From Sphingomonas horti (lineage in GTDB: Bacteria > Pseudomonadota > Alphaproteobacteria > Sphingomonadales > Sphingomonadaceae), in assembly GCF_009753715.1 (NCBI RefSeq), contig NZ_WQMS01000007.1, positions 72,001-136,000 of the forward strand: a DNA stretch of 64,000 nucleotides. The letters are read 5' to 3'. The translations under genes and the position numbers were made by a program. Positions 34,068-42,914 of the stretch are shown here, in pieces; position 1 is the stretch's first letter, and each line of letters opens with the position of its first letter. The notes under the pieces are model-generated. The model searched no databases. It had not been told where the DNA came from and saw only the letters and a program-made list of their open reading frames with translations.

Positions 34068-34346
34068 ATGCGTATGCCGATGTTCGGGGGTGGGGCCGTG
34101 CTGGCTGCGGCGCTGGCAGGCAGCGCGGCGTGTCAGACGCCTGCCCCATCGCCCAGTCCGACGCCGAGTCCCACGCCTACGGTGCGGCCCAGCCCTGCGC
34201 CGAGCGCCACGCCGATTCCATCGGCGCGCCCGCCCGCGCCCGATCCGGCAACGATCATGGATCCCGACCACGCCGCCCAGCGGCCGCCGGAGAATCCGGA
34301 CAACAGCGCCGCGGACACCCGCGACGATCAGCCCCCTAAGCGCTGA
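34068..34346 (+). CDS. Proline-rich secreted protein
   Basis: 92-residue protein with a signal peptide-like start (MRMPMFGGGAVLAAALAGSAAC). The Cys after SAA could be a lipidation site, but the box is not standard. The rest is a Pro/Ser/Thr-rich repeat (PSPTPSPTPTVRPSPAPS) and an acidic end. Proline-rich stretches of this kind usually act as extended spacers. GAAGGAG precedes the ATG. It ends 3 bases from the converging LOG-family gene. Confidence 0.65.
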   Translation: MRMPMFGGGAVLAAALAGSAACQTPAPSPSPTPSPTPTVRPSPAPSATPIPSARPPAPDPATIMDPDHAAQRPPENPDNSAADTRDDQPPKR

Positions 34347-34349
34347 CCT

Positions 34350-35222
34350 TCAGGCCGCGAGCGGACGGTCGCGCCACCATTTGCGGACATAATCCCAGCC
34401 TTCCTGCGCCGTCTCGACGAATCGGAACAGGTCGAGGTCCTTGCGCGCGATCACGCCCTCCTCTGCCAGCGCCTCGAAATTGACGACACGCTCCCAGAAC
34501 TCGCGGCCATACATCAGCACCGGGATGGGCGAGACCTTGCCGGTCTGGATCAGCGTCAGCAGCTCGAACGTCTCGTCGAACGTGCCGAAGCCGCCCGGAA
34601 ACACGGCGACCGCGCGGGCGCGCAGCAGGAAGTGCATCTTCCTTAGCGCGAAATAGTGGAACTGCATGCTGAGCGACGGCGTCACATAGGCATTGGGCGT
34701 CTGCTCGTGCGGCAGCATGATGTTGAGGCCGATCGATTCGGCGCCGACATCCTCGGCGCCGCGATTCGCCGCTTCCATGATCGATGGTCCGCCGCCCGAG
34801 CAGACCACGAAATGCCGCTTGCCCTCCAGGTCGCGCGGGCAATTGCTGGCCAGCTGCGCCAGCTCGCGCGCGACGTCGTAATATTTGGACTTGGCGATCA
34901 GCCGCTCCGCGACAAGCCGCCCGAAATCGTCTGTCGCGGCCTCGCGCAGCGCCTCGGCCTTGGCCGGCTCCGGGATGCGCGCCGATCCGTAGAAAACGAA
35001 GGTGGAGGCGATCTGCGCCTCGTCCAGCAGCAGCTCCGGCTTCAGCAGCTCCAGCTGGAAGCGGACCGGCCGCAAATCCTCGCGCAGCAGGAAATCATTA
35101 TCCTGGAACGCCAGCCGGTAGGCCGGGTGCATGGTCTGCGGCGTCTGGATCAGGTTCTTGGCGGCTTCCGCTTCGTCTTGCGCATTGGGGAAGACGCGGG
35201 CCGGTACTCTGGTGTCAGTCAT
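34350..35222 (-). CDS. LOG family protein (TIGR00730-type, Rossmann fold)
   Basis: 290-residue protein with the LOG/lysine decarboxylase-like Rossmann fold. The signature PGGFGTFDE near residue 200 and the GGGPSIMEAANRGAEDVGAESIG motif mark the nucleotide 5'-monophosphate phosphoribohydrolase group. Members hydrolyse cytokinin-like riboside monophosphates or AMP. This longer form with an extended N-terminus is common in proteobacteria and its substrate is not certain. Confidence 0.88.
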   Translation of the reverse strand: MTDTRVPARVFPNAQDEAEAAKNLIQTPQTMHPAYRLAFQDNDFLLREDLRPVRFQLELLKPELLLDEAQIASTFVFYGSARIPEPAKAEALREAATDDFGRLVAERLIAKSKYYDVARELAQLASNCPRDLEGKRHFVVCSGGGPSIMEAANRGAEDVGAESIGLNIMLPHEQTPNAYVTPSLSMQFHYFALRKMHFLLRARAVAVFPGGFGTFDETFELLTLIQTGKVSPIPVLMYGREFWERVVNFEALAEEGVIARKDLDLFRFVETAQEGWDYVRKWWRDRPLAA

Positions 35223-35260
35223 AAGCGGCCGGGCTTAGGCCGATCATGGTTAAGGAGCAA

Positions 35261-35908
35261 TCACCGGCAGAACGGGCCGCGGCCCATATCGAGATGGAAG
35301 TGATCGGCGTGGAGCGCGTTATAGTCGGGGCTGAGCACTGTCTTGAACCTGCGGCAGGCGGAGGTGTGGATCGCGGCAAGGAAGCTTTTCACTGCCGGAT
35401 CGGGCGAATCCCAGTCCTGCTTGATCGTGATCCGCCGCCCATCGGCCAGCACGAAGCCGCTGATGTCGACCGCGTTGGCGGTCGCGTGCTCGGAGCGGTT
35501 GCCGCTCTGCCGGCCGTTGATGTTGCGGCACGAATAGCTGCCGAACGTGTCGACCCGCGCCAGATCCGCGCCAAGATAGAGCCGCGCGGCCGGTATCACG
35601 GCGTTTCTGATCCAGCCGGCGAACGTCGCGGCAAGCGGGCAGGTCATCGGCCCGAGATTGCTGACCGGAATCCCCGTGCCTGTCAGCCTGACGCTCGCAA
35701 AGGTGTAACAGCCCTCGCCATAGTCGCGATCGGGCAGCGGCTCGAACCGGGCGAGTTGGCCCAGATTGGCGAGGCAGACGCGGGTCTGCGGCGCGTCGAT
35801 GGTCAGCCGGTTGGGCGGTTGCGGCGCAGGCGCGCGGCGCTCCGAGACGCCGCCGGTGCAGGCCGCCAGCCCCAGACATATCGCCACGATCGCCCGCGCC
35901 CGCCCCAT
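35261..35908 (-). CDS. Extensin family lipoprotein
   Basis: 215-residue protein, starting MGRARAIVAICLGLAACTGG, where LAAC is a good lipobox, so it is likely a lipoprotein. The C-terminal extensin-like domain (from about residue 40) includes VCLANLGQLARF, the ARVDTFGSYSCRNINGR and the HATANAVDISGFVL motif. The latter His/Asp pattern resembles the LAS/D-Ala-D-Ala peptidase metal site, so a peptidoglycan role is plausible. Start 35908 is preferred over the upstream ATG 35959 because of the lipobox. Confidence 0.85.
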   Translation of the reverse strand: MGRARAIVAICLGLAACTGGVSERRAPAPQPPNRLTIDAPQTRVCLANLGQLARFEPLPDRDYGEGCYTFASVRLTGTGIPVSNLGPMTCPLAATFAGWIRNAVIPAARLYLGADLARVDTFGSYSCRNINGRQSGNRSEHATANAVDISGFVLADGRRITIKQDWDSPDPAVKSFLAAIHTSACRRFKTVLSPDYNALHADHFHLDMGRGPFCR

Positions 35909-36009
35909 CCGGGAACCATGACGCAATCGGGCGCGCCGGAGAATCGGCGGCGCGGCCAACCGTGCCCGGCGTGAGTCGAACGGGTCCGCAACGCCCGGCC
36001 GTGACGAAG

Positions 36010-36033
36010 AAAGGGCGGCCGGCGCCGCCCTTT
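36010..36033 (-). terminator. Terminator of the first tandem PEP-CTERM gene
   Basis: A perfect 10-bp stem (aaagggcggc / gccgcccttt) with a 4-base loop; on the minus strand the stem ends in TTTCTT. It lies 26 bases after the stop of the 36059-36661 gene. Confidence 0.7.
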
Positions 36034-36058
36034 CCCCACCCCCTTCGGTGTCAATAGA

Positions 36059-36661
36059 TCAGGCGAACGAAATCGCGGCGCGGCGGTGGCGGGCAACGAC
36101 GCCCAGCAATCCGAATCCGCCGATCATCATCGCCCAGGTGGCGGGCTCCGGCACCGGCGGCGGGGGCTGAACGAAACTGCCGGTCTTGTAGATGACCGCC
36201 GACGACAGGCCCTGATATTTCAGCACCAGCTTCTCGATACCGGCCATGCCCGCGTCGAAGCGGTAAAAGGCGGTGCCGCCGCCCGGCACGCCGATCCCAT
36301 TCGCGCCGGCGCCCTTCGCCGCGCCGAAATGGATGCCGATGATCGTGTCACCATAGAGCGGCTGCATGTAGGTCAGCGTCTTGATATCGCCCGGCGAAAC
36401 CTTGGTGGCGCCGACCGCCTGCCAATCCTTGTCCCACGCAAAGCTGAACGCGCCGAGCGCATTGAACTGGGCCGTGAGGTTGGCGGGATTGCCGGCCAGC
36501 AGATTGCCCTTGAAGAAGCCGCTGCACGAGCCGCTGGCCAGGCCGATATCGGCCATGCTGCAGACCGGCGGTGCCGGCTGGCTCGGCTTGGCGACGGCCG
36601 GCGCCCCGACGCCGGCAAGGCATGCCGCGGCCGCGACGGAACATGCAAAACGACGAACCAT
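36059..36661 (-). CDS. PEP-CTERM sorting domain-containing protein
   Basis: 200-residue exported protein: signal peptide (ACSVAAAACLAGVGAPAVA), a body with one Cys pair (VCSMADIG...GSCSGFF) and a PEP-CTERM end PEPATWAMMIGGFGLLGVVARHRR. The short body (GDTIIGIHFG, GTAFYRFDAG) suggests a small beta-domain. Start 36661 (MVRRFACSV) gives a normal signal peptide; the ORF extends upstream without one. It is the second of two tandem PEP-CTERM genes on this strand. Confidence 0.87.
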   Translation of the reverse strand: MVRRFACSVAAAACLAGVGAPAVAKPSQPAPPVCSMADIGLASGSCSGFFKGNLLAGNPANLTAQFNALGAFSFAWDKDWQAVGATKVSPGDIKTLTYMQPLYGDTIIGIHFGAAKGAGANGIGVPGGGTAFYRFDAGMAGIEKLVLKYQGLSSAVIYKTGSFVQPPPPVPEPATWAMMIGGFGLLGVVARHRRAAISFA

Positions 36662-36776
36662 GAATACCCCCAACTCGACTCGCTGCGAGGCAGCTTCACA
36701 CGGATTGGGCTTAGCAAATTCCGCGCGCGTTTCGAGCCCGAAGCCGGCGCGAACTGTCCCGCTTTGGGACGGCAAC

Positions 36777-36803
36777 AAAAAGGGGCGGCTGGTCGGCCGC
36801 CCC
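36777..36803 (-). terminator. Terminator of the second tandem PEP-CTERM gene
   Basis: An 8-bp stem (ggggcggc / gccgcccc) with a 6-base loop, followed on the minus strand by TTTTT. It ends the 36837-37484 gene and separates the two PEP-CTERM transcripts. Confidence 0.8.
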
Positions 36804-36836
36804 CAATCCGTTTGGAATCCGTTTGGTTCCGGCCGC

Positions 36837-37484
36837 TCAGGCGGTGCGGAAGGCGACCCGCCGACGGCGCGCTGCCGCGCCGACCAGGCCCAGGCCGCCG
36901 ATCATCATCGCCCAGGTCGCCGGCTCCGGCACGGCCGGGGCCGCCGCCTCGAACGAAATCTGCTTCAGGGCGCGGAACTGCTGCGCCGCACCGGCCGCGC
37001 TGCGCATGTCGGAGAACGTGATCTTGTCGATCACTTCGTTCATGCCCGCGACGATATCGAGCTTGTCATTGGCGGGCAGCAGGACGTTGGAGAAGGTCTG
37101 CGTCGCGCCGCCGACGAACGTGACCAGAAGATCGAAATCATGCCCCGGCGTGTTGCCGTTCGGGCCGTCGATCTTGAACTGCATGATCGTGAAGCCGAGC
37201 GCCGGATCGATGGTCACATCCGAGAAGTCGAAATGCCCGATGCCGGTGACCTGCGCTTCGCCGTCGCCGTTTCCGACGTCGATCATGTCGCTCGACGAGA
37301 CCTTGACCAGGCTCTGGATCTGCTTGGTGTGCAGGGTCAGCGACGTGCCCGAACCGGCGCTATTGGCGTGCACCTTGTAGGTATAGGGCGAGCCGTTGTT
37401 CAGGACGATCGTGGCGGCGTGGCCGATGCCGGCCGGCGCCAGGGCAGCGAGCGCCGCTGCGGCGTAGAGAAGCGAAAATCTCAT
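36837..37484 (-). CDS. PEP-CTERM sorting domain-containing protein
   Basis: 215-residue exported protein with signal peptide (FSLLYAAAALAALAPAGIGHA) and the C-terminal PEPATWAMMIGGLGLVGAAARRRR anchor. The body (TIVLNNGSPYTYKVHANSAG..., LLVTFVGGATQTFSNVL) is beta-rich without recognised catalytic residues. It is probably displayed in the envelope or exopolysaccharide layer through exosortase. Start 37484 is preferred because the longer ORF would put the signal peptide internally. Confidence 0.87.
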   Translation of the reverse strand: MRFSLLYAAAALAALAPAGIGHAATIVLNNGSPYTYKVHANSAGSGTSLTLHTKQIQSLVKVSSSDMIDVGNGDGEAQVTGIGHFDFSDVTIDPALGFTIMQFKIDGPNGNTPGHDFDLLVTFVGGATQTFSNVLLPANDKLDIVAGMNEVIDKITFSDMRSAAGAAQQFRALKQISFEAAAPAVPEPATWAMMIGGLGLVGAAARRRRVAFRTA

Positions 37485-37621
37485 CGAAACCCCCTTGGCT
37501 CGAGTTCGCGACTCCCATTTTTCTGGTTTGCGGCGGATCATACACGGCTTCGACGCGGAAGGGGACTCGAATCGCACCCACCTGGAGCAGGATTCGCCAG
37601 GACCGGCCTCCCTCGCGGCCA

Positions 37622-37649
37622 TTGACACGCGCTCGCCGGCCATTATCCC
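37622..37649 (+). promoter_or_regulatory. Possible serC promoter
   Basis: TTGACA at 37622-37627 with a 16-base spacer and TATCCC at 37644-37649. The -10 element is weak. It lies 56 bases before the serC start. Confidence 0.4.
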
Positions 37650-37660
37650 CGTCGGCGGGC

Positions 37661-37700
37661 CACGCCGTCCCAACGCGGCGCGTGCTCTCTGCGAGGAGAG
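37661..37700 (+). ncRNA. Candidate serC leader RNA motif
   Basis: Two consecutive hairpins directly before serC: CGCCG/CGGCG (37663-37680) extended by CACG/CGTG, then CTCTC/GAGAG (37685-37700) whose loop and right arm contain the Shine-Dalgarno AGGAG. The placement and RBS occlusion fit the serC motif known upstream of serC in alphaproteobacteria. I did not compare it with a covariance model. Confidence 0.5.
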
Positions 37701-37704
37701 TTAC

Positions 37705-38889
37705 ATGACTGGACTTGTTGCCGACCCGGCGCCCGAAGTGCGTCCGGACCGCCCCGCCGAAAAGCCGGCGCGCCCCTATTTCTCATCCGGCCCCTGCGCC
37801 AAGCCCCCGGGCTGGGCGCTCGAGCGGCTGCCGCACGGCTCGCTGGGTCGCTCGCATCGCTCGAAGCTCGGCAAGAGCCGGCTTCAGCACGCGATCGACC
37901 TCACCCGCGACGTGCTGCAGGTGCCCGACACCCACCGCATCGGCATCGTCCCCGCGTCCGACACCGGCGCGGTCGAGATGGCGATGTGGTCGATGCTGGG
38001 CGCGCGGCCGGTCACTTTGCTCGCCTGGGAAAGCTTCGGTGAAGGTTGGGTCACCGACGCAGTCAAGCAGCTGAAGATCGATCCCACGGTGATGAAGGCG
38101 CCCTATGGCGCGCTGCCGGATCTGTCCGCGGTCGATTTCACGAACGACGTGATCTTCACCTGGAACGGCACCACCTCGGGCGTACGCGTGCCGGACGGCG
38201 ACTGGATTCCGGACGGCCGCGAAGGCGTGACCTTCGCCGATTCGACCAGCGCCGCTTTCGCGATGCCGCTGCCGTTCGACAAATTGGACGTAACCACCTT
38301 CAGCTTCCAGAAGGTGCTGGGCGGCGAGGCGGCGCACGGCGTGCTGATCCTGGGGCCCCGTGCGGTCGAGCGGCTGGAAAGCTATACCCCCGCCTGGCCG
38401 CTGCCCAAGATCTTCCGCATGACGAAGGGCGGCAAGCTGATCGAAGGCATTTTCCAGGGGGAGACGATCAACACCCCGTCGATGCTGGTGATCGAGGATT
38501 ACATCTTCGCGCTGGAATGGGCGAAGGAGATCGGCGGGCGAGACGCGCTGATCGAGCGGTCGCAGGCCAATGCCGAAGCGCTGGACGGGGTCGTCGCGGA
38601 CCTGCCCTGGCTCGACCATCTGGTCGCGGACCCTGCGATCCGGTCCACCACCAGCGTGTGCCTGAAATTCGCCGAATCGGCCGTTGCCGGGCTCGACGAG
38701 GAAGGCCGGCTGGCGCTCGTCAAGAAGCTCGCCGCGAAGCTGGAGGCGGAAGACGCCGCCTACGACATCGCCGGCCACCGCGACGCGCCGGCAGGCCTGC
38801 GCATCTGGTGCGGCGCCACGGTCGACGCGGCGGACATCGAGAAGCTCGGCCCCTGGCTCGACTGGGGTTGGCATAGCATCCGCAACTGA
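37705..38889 (+). CDS. serC: Phosphoserine aminotransferase
   Basis: 394-residue PLP-dependent aminotransferase of serine synthesis, which converts 3-phosphohydroxypyruvate and glutamate to phosphoserine. It is the longer alphaproteobacterial type: the FSSGPCAKPPGW opening, LGRSHRSKLGKSRLQ, substrate-site NGTTSGVRVPDGDWI and the PLP-Lys region TFSFQKVLGGEAAHGV. Start 37705 follows the AGGAG site; the longer ORF upstream is not used. It is followed by serA after a long palindromic repeat, so the two biosynthetic steps are side by side. Confidence 0.95.
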   Translation: MTGLVADPAPEVRPDRPAEKPARPYFSSGPCAKPPGWALERLPHGSLGRSHRSKLGKSRLQHAIDLTRDVLQVPDTHRIGIVPASDTGAVEMAMWSMLGARPVTLLAWESFGEGWVTDAVKQLKIDPTVMKAPYGALPDLSAVDFTNDVIFTWNGTTSGVRVPDGDWIPDGREGVTFADSTSAAFAMPLPFDKLDVTTFSFQKVLGGEAAHGVLILGPRAVERLESYTPAWPLPKIFRMTKGGKLIEGIFQGETINTPSMLVIEDYIFALEWAKEIGGRDALIERSQANAEALDGVVADLPWLDHLVADPAIRSTTSVCLKFAESAVAGLDEEGRLALVKKLAAKLEAEDAAYDIAGHRDAPAGLRIWCGATVDAADIEKLGPWLDWGWHSIRN

Positions 38890-38893
38890 GCGC

Positions 38894-38946
38894 GCTCCGG
38901 CGAAGGCCGGAGCTCTGCGTCCCAAAGCTCCGGCCTTCGCCGGAGC
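38894..38946. repeat. Palindromic intergenic repeat, CCGGAG family
   Basis: A perfect 21-bp inverted repeat (arms 38894-38914 and 38926-38946, GCTCCGGCGAAGGCC core) with an 11-base loop between serC and serA. Related copies lie at 48836 and 54930. It could act as a 3'-end stabiliser or terminator, or be a mobile REP-like element. Confidence 0.8.
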
Positions 38947-38967
38947 ACATGCAGACAGGAATCCTAC

Positions 38968-40548
38968 GTGCCCAAAGTCCTCATTTCCGACAAAATGGAT
39001 CCCCGCGCCGCGGCGATCTTCCGCGATCGCGGCATCGAAGTCGACGAGAAGCCCGGCCTCTCCAAGGAAGAGCTGGTCGCGGTCATCGGCGACTATGACG
39101 GCCTCGCGATCCGTTCGGCGACCAAGGTCGGCCGTGACGTGCTGAACGCGGCCGTGAACCTGAAGGTGGTCGGGCGCGCCGGCATCGGCGTCGACAATGT
39201 CGACATCCCCGCCGCCTCGGCCAAGGGCGTGGTCGTGATGAACACACCGTTCGGCAACTCGATCACCACTGCCGAGCACGCGATCGCGCTGATGTTCGCG
39301 CTCGCCCGCGACATTCCCGAGGCCGACCGTTCCACCCAGGCCGGCAAATGGGAGAAGAACCGGTTCATGGGCGTCGAGCTGACCGGCAAGACGCTGGGGC
39401 TGATCGGCGCCGGCAATATCGGCTCGATCGTCGCCGACCGCGCGCTGGGCCTGAAGATGAAGGTCGCCGCCTACGATCCCTTCCTCTCGGCAGAGCGGGC
39501 CCGCGAACTGGGCGTCGAGAAGGTCACGCTCGACGAGCTGCTGGCGCGCGCCGACTTCATCACGCTGCACACGCCGCTGACCGACCAGACGCGGAACATC
39601 CTCAGCCGCGACAACCTCGCCAAGGCGAAGAAGGGCGTGCGCATCATCAACTGCGCGCGCGGCGGCCTTGTCGACGAAGCGGCGCTGAAGGATGCGCTCG
39701 AATCCGGCCAGGTCGCCGGCGCCGCGCTGGACGTGTTCGTTGAGGAGCCGGCGACCGCCTCGCCGCTGTTCGGCACGCCCGGCTTCGTCTCCACGCCGCA
39801 TCTGGGCGCCTCGACCAGCGAGGCGCAGGTCAATGTCGCGATCCAGGTGGCGGAGCAGATGTCGGACTTCCTGCTGACCGGCGCCGTCACCAACGCGCTC
39901 AACATGCCCTCGGTCTCGGCCGAGGACGCGCCGCGGCTGCGGCCGTACATGGCGCTGGCGGAAAAGCTCGGCAGCCTGGTCGGCCAGCTCGCCCATGGCG
40001 GGCTCGGGCAGATCGACATCGAGGTGGAAGGCGCCGCCGCCGAGCTCAACCAGAAGCCGATCACCGGCGCGGTGCTGGCCGGGCTGATGCGCGTGTTCTC
40101 GGACACGGTGAACATGGTCAACGCGCCTTTCCTGGCGCGGGAGCGTGGGCTCGACGTGCGCGAGGTCCGCCATGATCGCGAGGGCGACTACCACACGCTG
40201 GTGCGCGTCTCGGTCGCCACGTCCGAAGGCGAGCGCTCGGTCGCCGGCACCTTGTTCGGCGAGGCCAATCCGCGGCTGGTCGAGCTGTTCGGGATCAAGG
40301 TGGAGGCCGACCTGACCGGCCCGATGCTCTATGTCGTGAACGAGGACGCGCCGGGCTTCATCGGCCGCATCGGCACCGCGCTGGGCAACGCCGGCGTCAA
40401 CATCGGCACCTTCCATCTCGGCCGCCGAGCGGCCGGCGGCGAAGCGGTGCTGCTGCTGTCGGTCGACACGCCGGTCGAGGAGCCGCTGCTGAAGACGCTT
40501 CGCAAATTGCCTGGCGTGAAGAAGGTCAAGGCGCTGCGCTTCGGCTGA
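38968..40548 (+). CDS. serA: D-3-phosphoglycerate dehydrogenase
   Basis: 526-residue long-type phosphoglycerate dehydrogenase, first step of serine synthesis. The substrate/nucleotide core has the Rossmann GLIGAGNIG motif near residue 146, catalytic Arg in NCARGGLVDE and the HLGAS His near 280; then an allosteric-substrate-binding domain and a C-terminal ACT domain (from about 455: LYVVNEDAPGFIGRIGTALG) for serine feedback. GTG start, MPKVLISDKM. It likely forms the serC-serA unit. Confidence 0.96.
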   Translation: MPKVLISDKMDPRAAAIFRDRGIEVDEKPGLSKEELVAVIGDYDGLAIRSATKVGRDVLNAAVNLKVVGRAGIGVDNVDIPAASAKGVVVMNTPFGNSITTAEHAIALMFALARDIPEADRSTQAGKWEKNRFMGVELTGKTLGLIGAGNIGSIVADRALGLKMKVAAYDPFLSAERARELGVEKVTLDELLARADFITLHTPLTDQTRNILSRDNLAKAKKGVRIINCARGGLVDEAALKDALESGQVAGAALDVFVEEPATASPLFGTPGFVSTPHLGASTSEAQVNVAIQVAEQMSDFLLTGAVTNALNMPSVSAEDAPRLRPYMALAEKLGSLVGQLAHGGLGQIDIEVEGAAAELNQKPITGAVLAGLMRVFSDTVNMVNAPFLARERGLDVREVRHDREGDYHTLVRVSVATSEGERSVAGTLFGEANPRLVELFGIKVEADLTGPMLYVVNEDAPGFIGRIGTALGNAGVNIGTFHLGRRAAGGEAVLLLSVDTPVEEPLLKTLRKLPGVKKVKALRFG

Positions 40549-40563
40549 AGCGAGCGCCGCGGC

Positions 40564-41727
40564 TTAGGCGCGCATCAGCATCGCGCTGATCGCCCGGCGT
40601 GCCAGTGGCACGCGGCGGCCGGCGCGCAGCACCGCGTGCCGCGCCAGTCGTGCCGGCGGCCGCTCGTCGGTGAACAGCCGCACGATCGCGTTGGTCGCCT
40701 CGAAGATCGGGCGGCAGGCGCGGCGATGGGCGGTCTCGAAGCGGGCCAGCGCCGCCTGACCGGCCCAGTCTTCGCCGCGCCGGCGGGCAAGCAGGATCTC
40801 GCGCGCCAGCCGCGCCTGTCCGCTCAGGCCGAGGTTGAAGCCGTGCGCGGTCACCGGGTGCATGCCGACCGCCGCGTCGCCGATCAGGGCCGCGCCCGGT
40901 ACCGTGAGCCGGTCCGAGAAGCTGGTCACCAGCGGATAGACATGGCGGCTGCTCGCGACCCGCATCGCCCCCAGACGATGGCGGCAGCGCGCCGCGATCT
41001 CCGCCGCGAACGCATTGTCGTCGAGCCGGCGCAGCCGCTCCGCATCGTCCAGTCCGACCGTCAGCACCGCCGAGGACTGGCCCGGCCCGAGCGGCAGCAA
41101 AGCGATCGTGTGGCCGTGCTCGAACCATTCGGTCGCGGTGTCGCCGTGCGGCGCCTCATGCGCGACGCGGCAGACCAGCATCGCCTTGCCCAGCCGGTGC
41201 ATCGCGGCGCCTATGCCGAGCTGGTCGCGCGTCGCCGAGAAGCGCGAATCGGCGGCGACCAACAGCCGTCCCGTCAGCCGATCGCCGCCGTCGAGCGCGA
41301 CGGCGCAGCCCTGCGGTCCCGCGCTTGCGCCCAGCACCTGGCGGCCGGCGAGCACGCTCAGCCCCGGCTGGTCCGCCGCCGCGTCCCACAGCGCGCGCCG
41401 GATCAGGTGGTTCGAGACCAGCATGCCGAGCGGTCGGTCGTCGCGCTCGCGCGGCGCGAAGCCGAGCGCGAGCGGGGACCCGCCGTTCAGCACTTGCGCC
41501 GAGGCAAGCGGATGCATGTCCGGGATCCGCGCCCAGGCGCCGAGCATCTGCAGGATGCGGATCGACCGGTGCGTCAGCGCGATCTCGCGCCCGTCATAGG
41601 CGGGATCGGCGAGCGCCTCGCGCGGCTGGCGCTCGATCAGCGCGATATCGAATCCGGCGCCGCGCAGGGAGCGGGCCAGCGCCAGGCCCGCCGGCCCCGC
41701 CCCAACGATGATGATGTCATGGTCCAT
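40564..41727 (-). CDS. UbiH/COQ6-family FAD-dependent hydroxylase
   Basis: 387-residue flavoprotein monooxygenase of the UbiH/UbiF/VisC/COQ6 group, probably hydroxylating the ubiquinone ring. It has the N-terminal dinucleotide motif VGAGPAGLALARSLRG, a middle motif and the late GDAAVGMHPVTAHGFNLGL that binds FAD ribityl. Start 41727 (MDHDIIIVGAG) is chosen because AAGGCAGG precedes it. It is divergent from hisZ. Confidence 0.9.
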   Translation of the reverse strand: MDHDIIIVGAGPAGLALARSLRGAGFDIALIERQPREALADPAYDGREIALTHRSIRILQMLGAWARIPDMHPLASAQVLNGGSPLALGFAPRERDDRPLGMLVSNHLIRRALWDAAADQPGLSVLAGRQVLGASAGPQGCAVALDGGDRLTGRLLVAADSRFSATRDQLGIGAAMHRLGKAMLVCRVAHEAPHGDTATEWFEHGHTIALLPLGPGQSSAVLTVGLDDAERLRRLDDNAFAAEIAARCRHRLGAMRVASSRHVYPLVTSFSDRLTVPGAALIGDAAVGMHPVTAHGFNLGLSGQARLAREILLARRRGEDWAGQAALARFETAHRRACRPIFEATNAIVRLFTDERPPARLARHAVLRAGRRVPLARRAISAMLMRA

Positions 41728-41798
41728 CCTGCCTTGATCGCCGGCATCGCCGCCAGCCGCGTTGCGCTGGATCAACAAGTGAGTAAGGGGCGGCTGTC

Positions 41799-42905
41799 AT
41801 GACCAGCTCCCTCTTGCCCGAAGGCCTGCGCGACCGCTTGCCGCCGCAGGCGGATGCGGCCGCCGCAATCCTGCGCGCCGCGCTCGATGCGATCCGGGCG
41901 CACGGCTATGAGCGGGTGGCGCCGCCGCTCGCCGAATATGAGGAGTCGCTGGTCGGGCGGCTCAAGGCCGGCGCCGCGCGCGACCTGCTGCGGGTCGCCG
42001 ATCCGCTGTCGCAGCGCACGCTGGCGCTGCGGCCCGACATCACCACCCAGGTCGGGCGGATCGCCGCGACCCGGCTCGCCCACCGCCCCCGGCCGCTCCG
42101 GCTCAGCTATGGCGGGCCGGTCGTCAAGCTGCGTGCGACCCAGCTCCGCCCCGAGCGCGAGATGACGCAGATCGGTGCCGAGCTGATCGGGCGCGACACG
42201 GCCCCCGCCTGCGCTGAGATCGTGGCGCTGGCGGTGGAGGCGCTCGCGGCGGCGGGCGCCACCGGAATCACTGTCGACCTGACGCTGCCGAACCTGGTCG
42301 ACACGCTCGCCGCCGGCCCGCTGCCGCTGGGGCCGAGGGAAGCGGCACAGGTTCGCGCGTTGCTGGACGCCAAGGATGCCGGCGGACTCGCCGCATTCGG
42401 CGCGACCGCGTACCTGCCGCTGGCCGAGGCGGCCGGCCCGTTCGCCGAAGCGATCGCGCGGCTGCGCGCGTTCGACGCCACCGGCGCGCTCGCATCCCGT
42501 ATCGCCGCACTGGAGGCAATCGCTGCCCGGCTGGAGGGAATCGCGAGGGTCACGCTCGACCCGGCCGAGCGCCACGGCTTCGAGTATCAAAGCTGGCTCG
42601 GCTTCTCCCTGTTCGCCGACGGCCTGACCGGCGAAGTCGGCCGCGGCGGCAGCTATGCGATCCTGCACGAGGAAGGGCGCGAGGAGCCGGCAGTCGGCTT
42701 CTCGATCTACCCCGACCCGCTGCTCGACACGCGTGCGGACGAGCAACCGCCGCGCCGCCTGTTCCTGCCGCTCGGCCACGATCCCGCCGCGGCAAACCGG
42801 CTGCGCGCCGAAGGCTGGATCACGGTGGCCGCGCTGGACCGGGATTGCGCGCCCGCCGGCTGCACGCATGTGCTGGAAGGGAAGGAAGCCACTCGGATCG
42901 GGTAG
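41799..42905 (+). CDS. hisZ: ATP phosphoribosyltransferase regulatory subunit HisZ
   Basis: 368-residue HisZ, a class II aminoacyl-tRNA-synthetase paralogue without anticodon-binding domain. It pairs with short-form HisG to catalyse the first histidine step. Recognised by the LLPEGLRDRLPPQADAAAA opening, LRPDITTQVGRIAATRLAHRPRPLRLSYGGPV and the C-terminal GRGGSYA motif. HisG itself is not in the window. It converges on the membrane gene with 9 bases between. Confidence 0.93.
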   Translation: MTSSLLPEGLRDRLPPQADAAAAILRAALDAIRAHGYERVAPPLAEYEESLVGRLKAGAARDLLRVADPLSQRTLALRPDITTQVGRIAATRLAHRPRPLRLSYGGPVVKLRATQLRPEREMTQIGAELIGRDTAPACAEIVALAVEALAAAGATGITVDLTLPNLVDTLAAGPLPLGPREAAQVRALLDAKDAGGLAAFGATAYLPLAEAAGPFAEAIARLRAFDATGALASRIAALEAIAARLEGIARVTLDPAERHGFEYQSWLGFSLFADGLTGEVGRGGSYAILHEEGREEPAVGFSIYPDPLLDTRADEQPPRRLFLPLGHDPAAANRLRAEGWITVAALDRDCAPAGCTHVLEGKEATRIG

Positions 42906-42914
42906 GTGATCCGG

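Noticed and set aside
37783-40416. Very long minus-strand open frame (877 codons) opposite serC and serA
   Set aside because: It is the shadow of two well-supported plus-strand genes in GC-rich DNA; it shows no recognisable domain and spans two unrelated genes.
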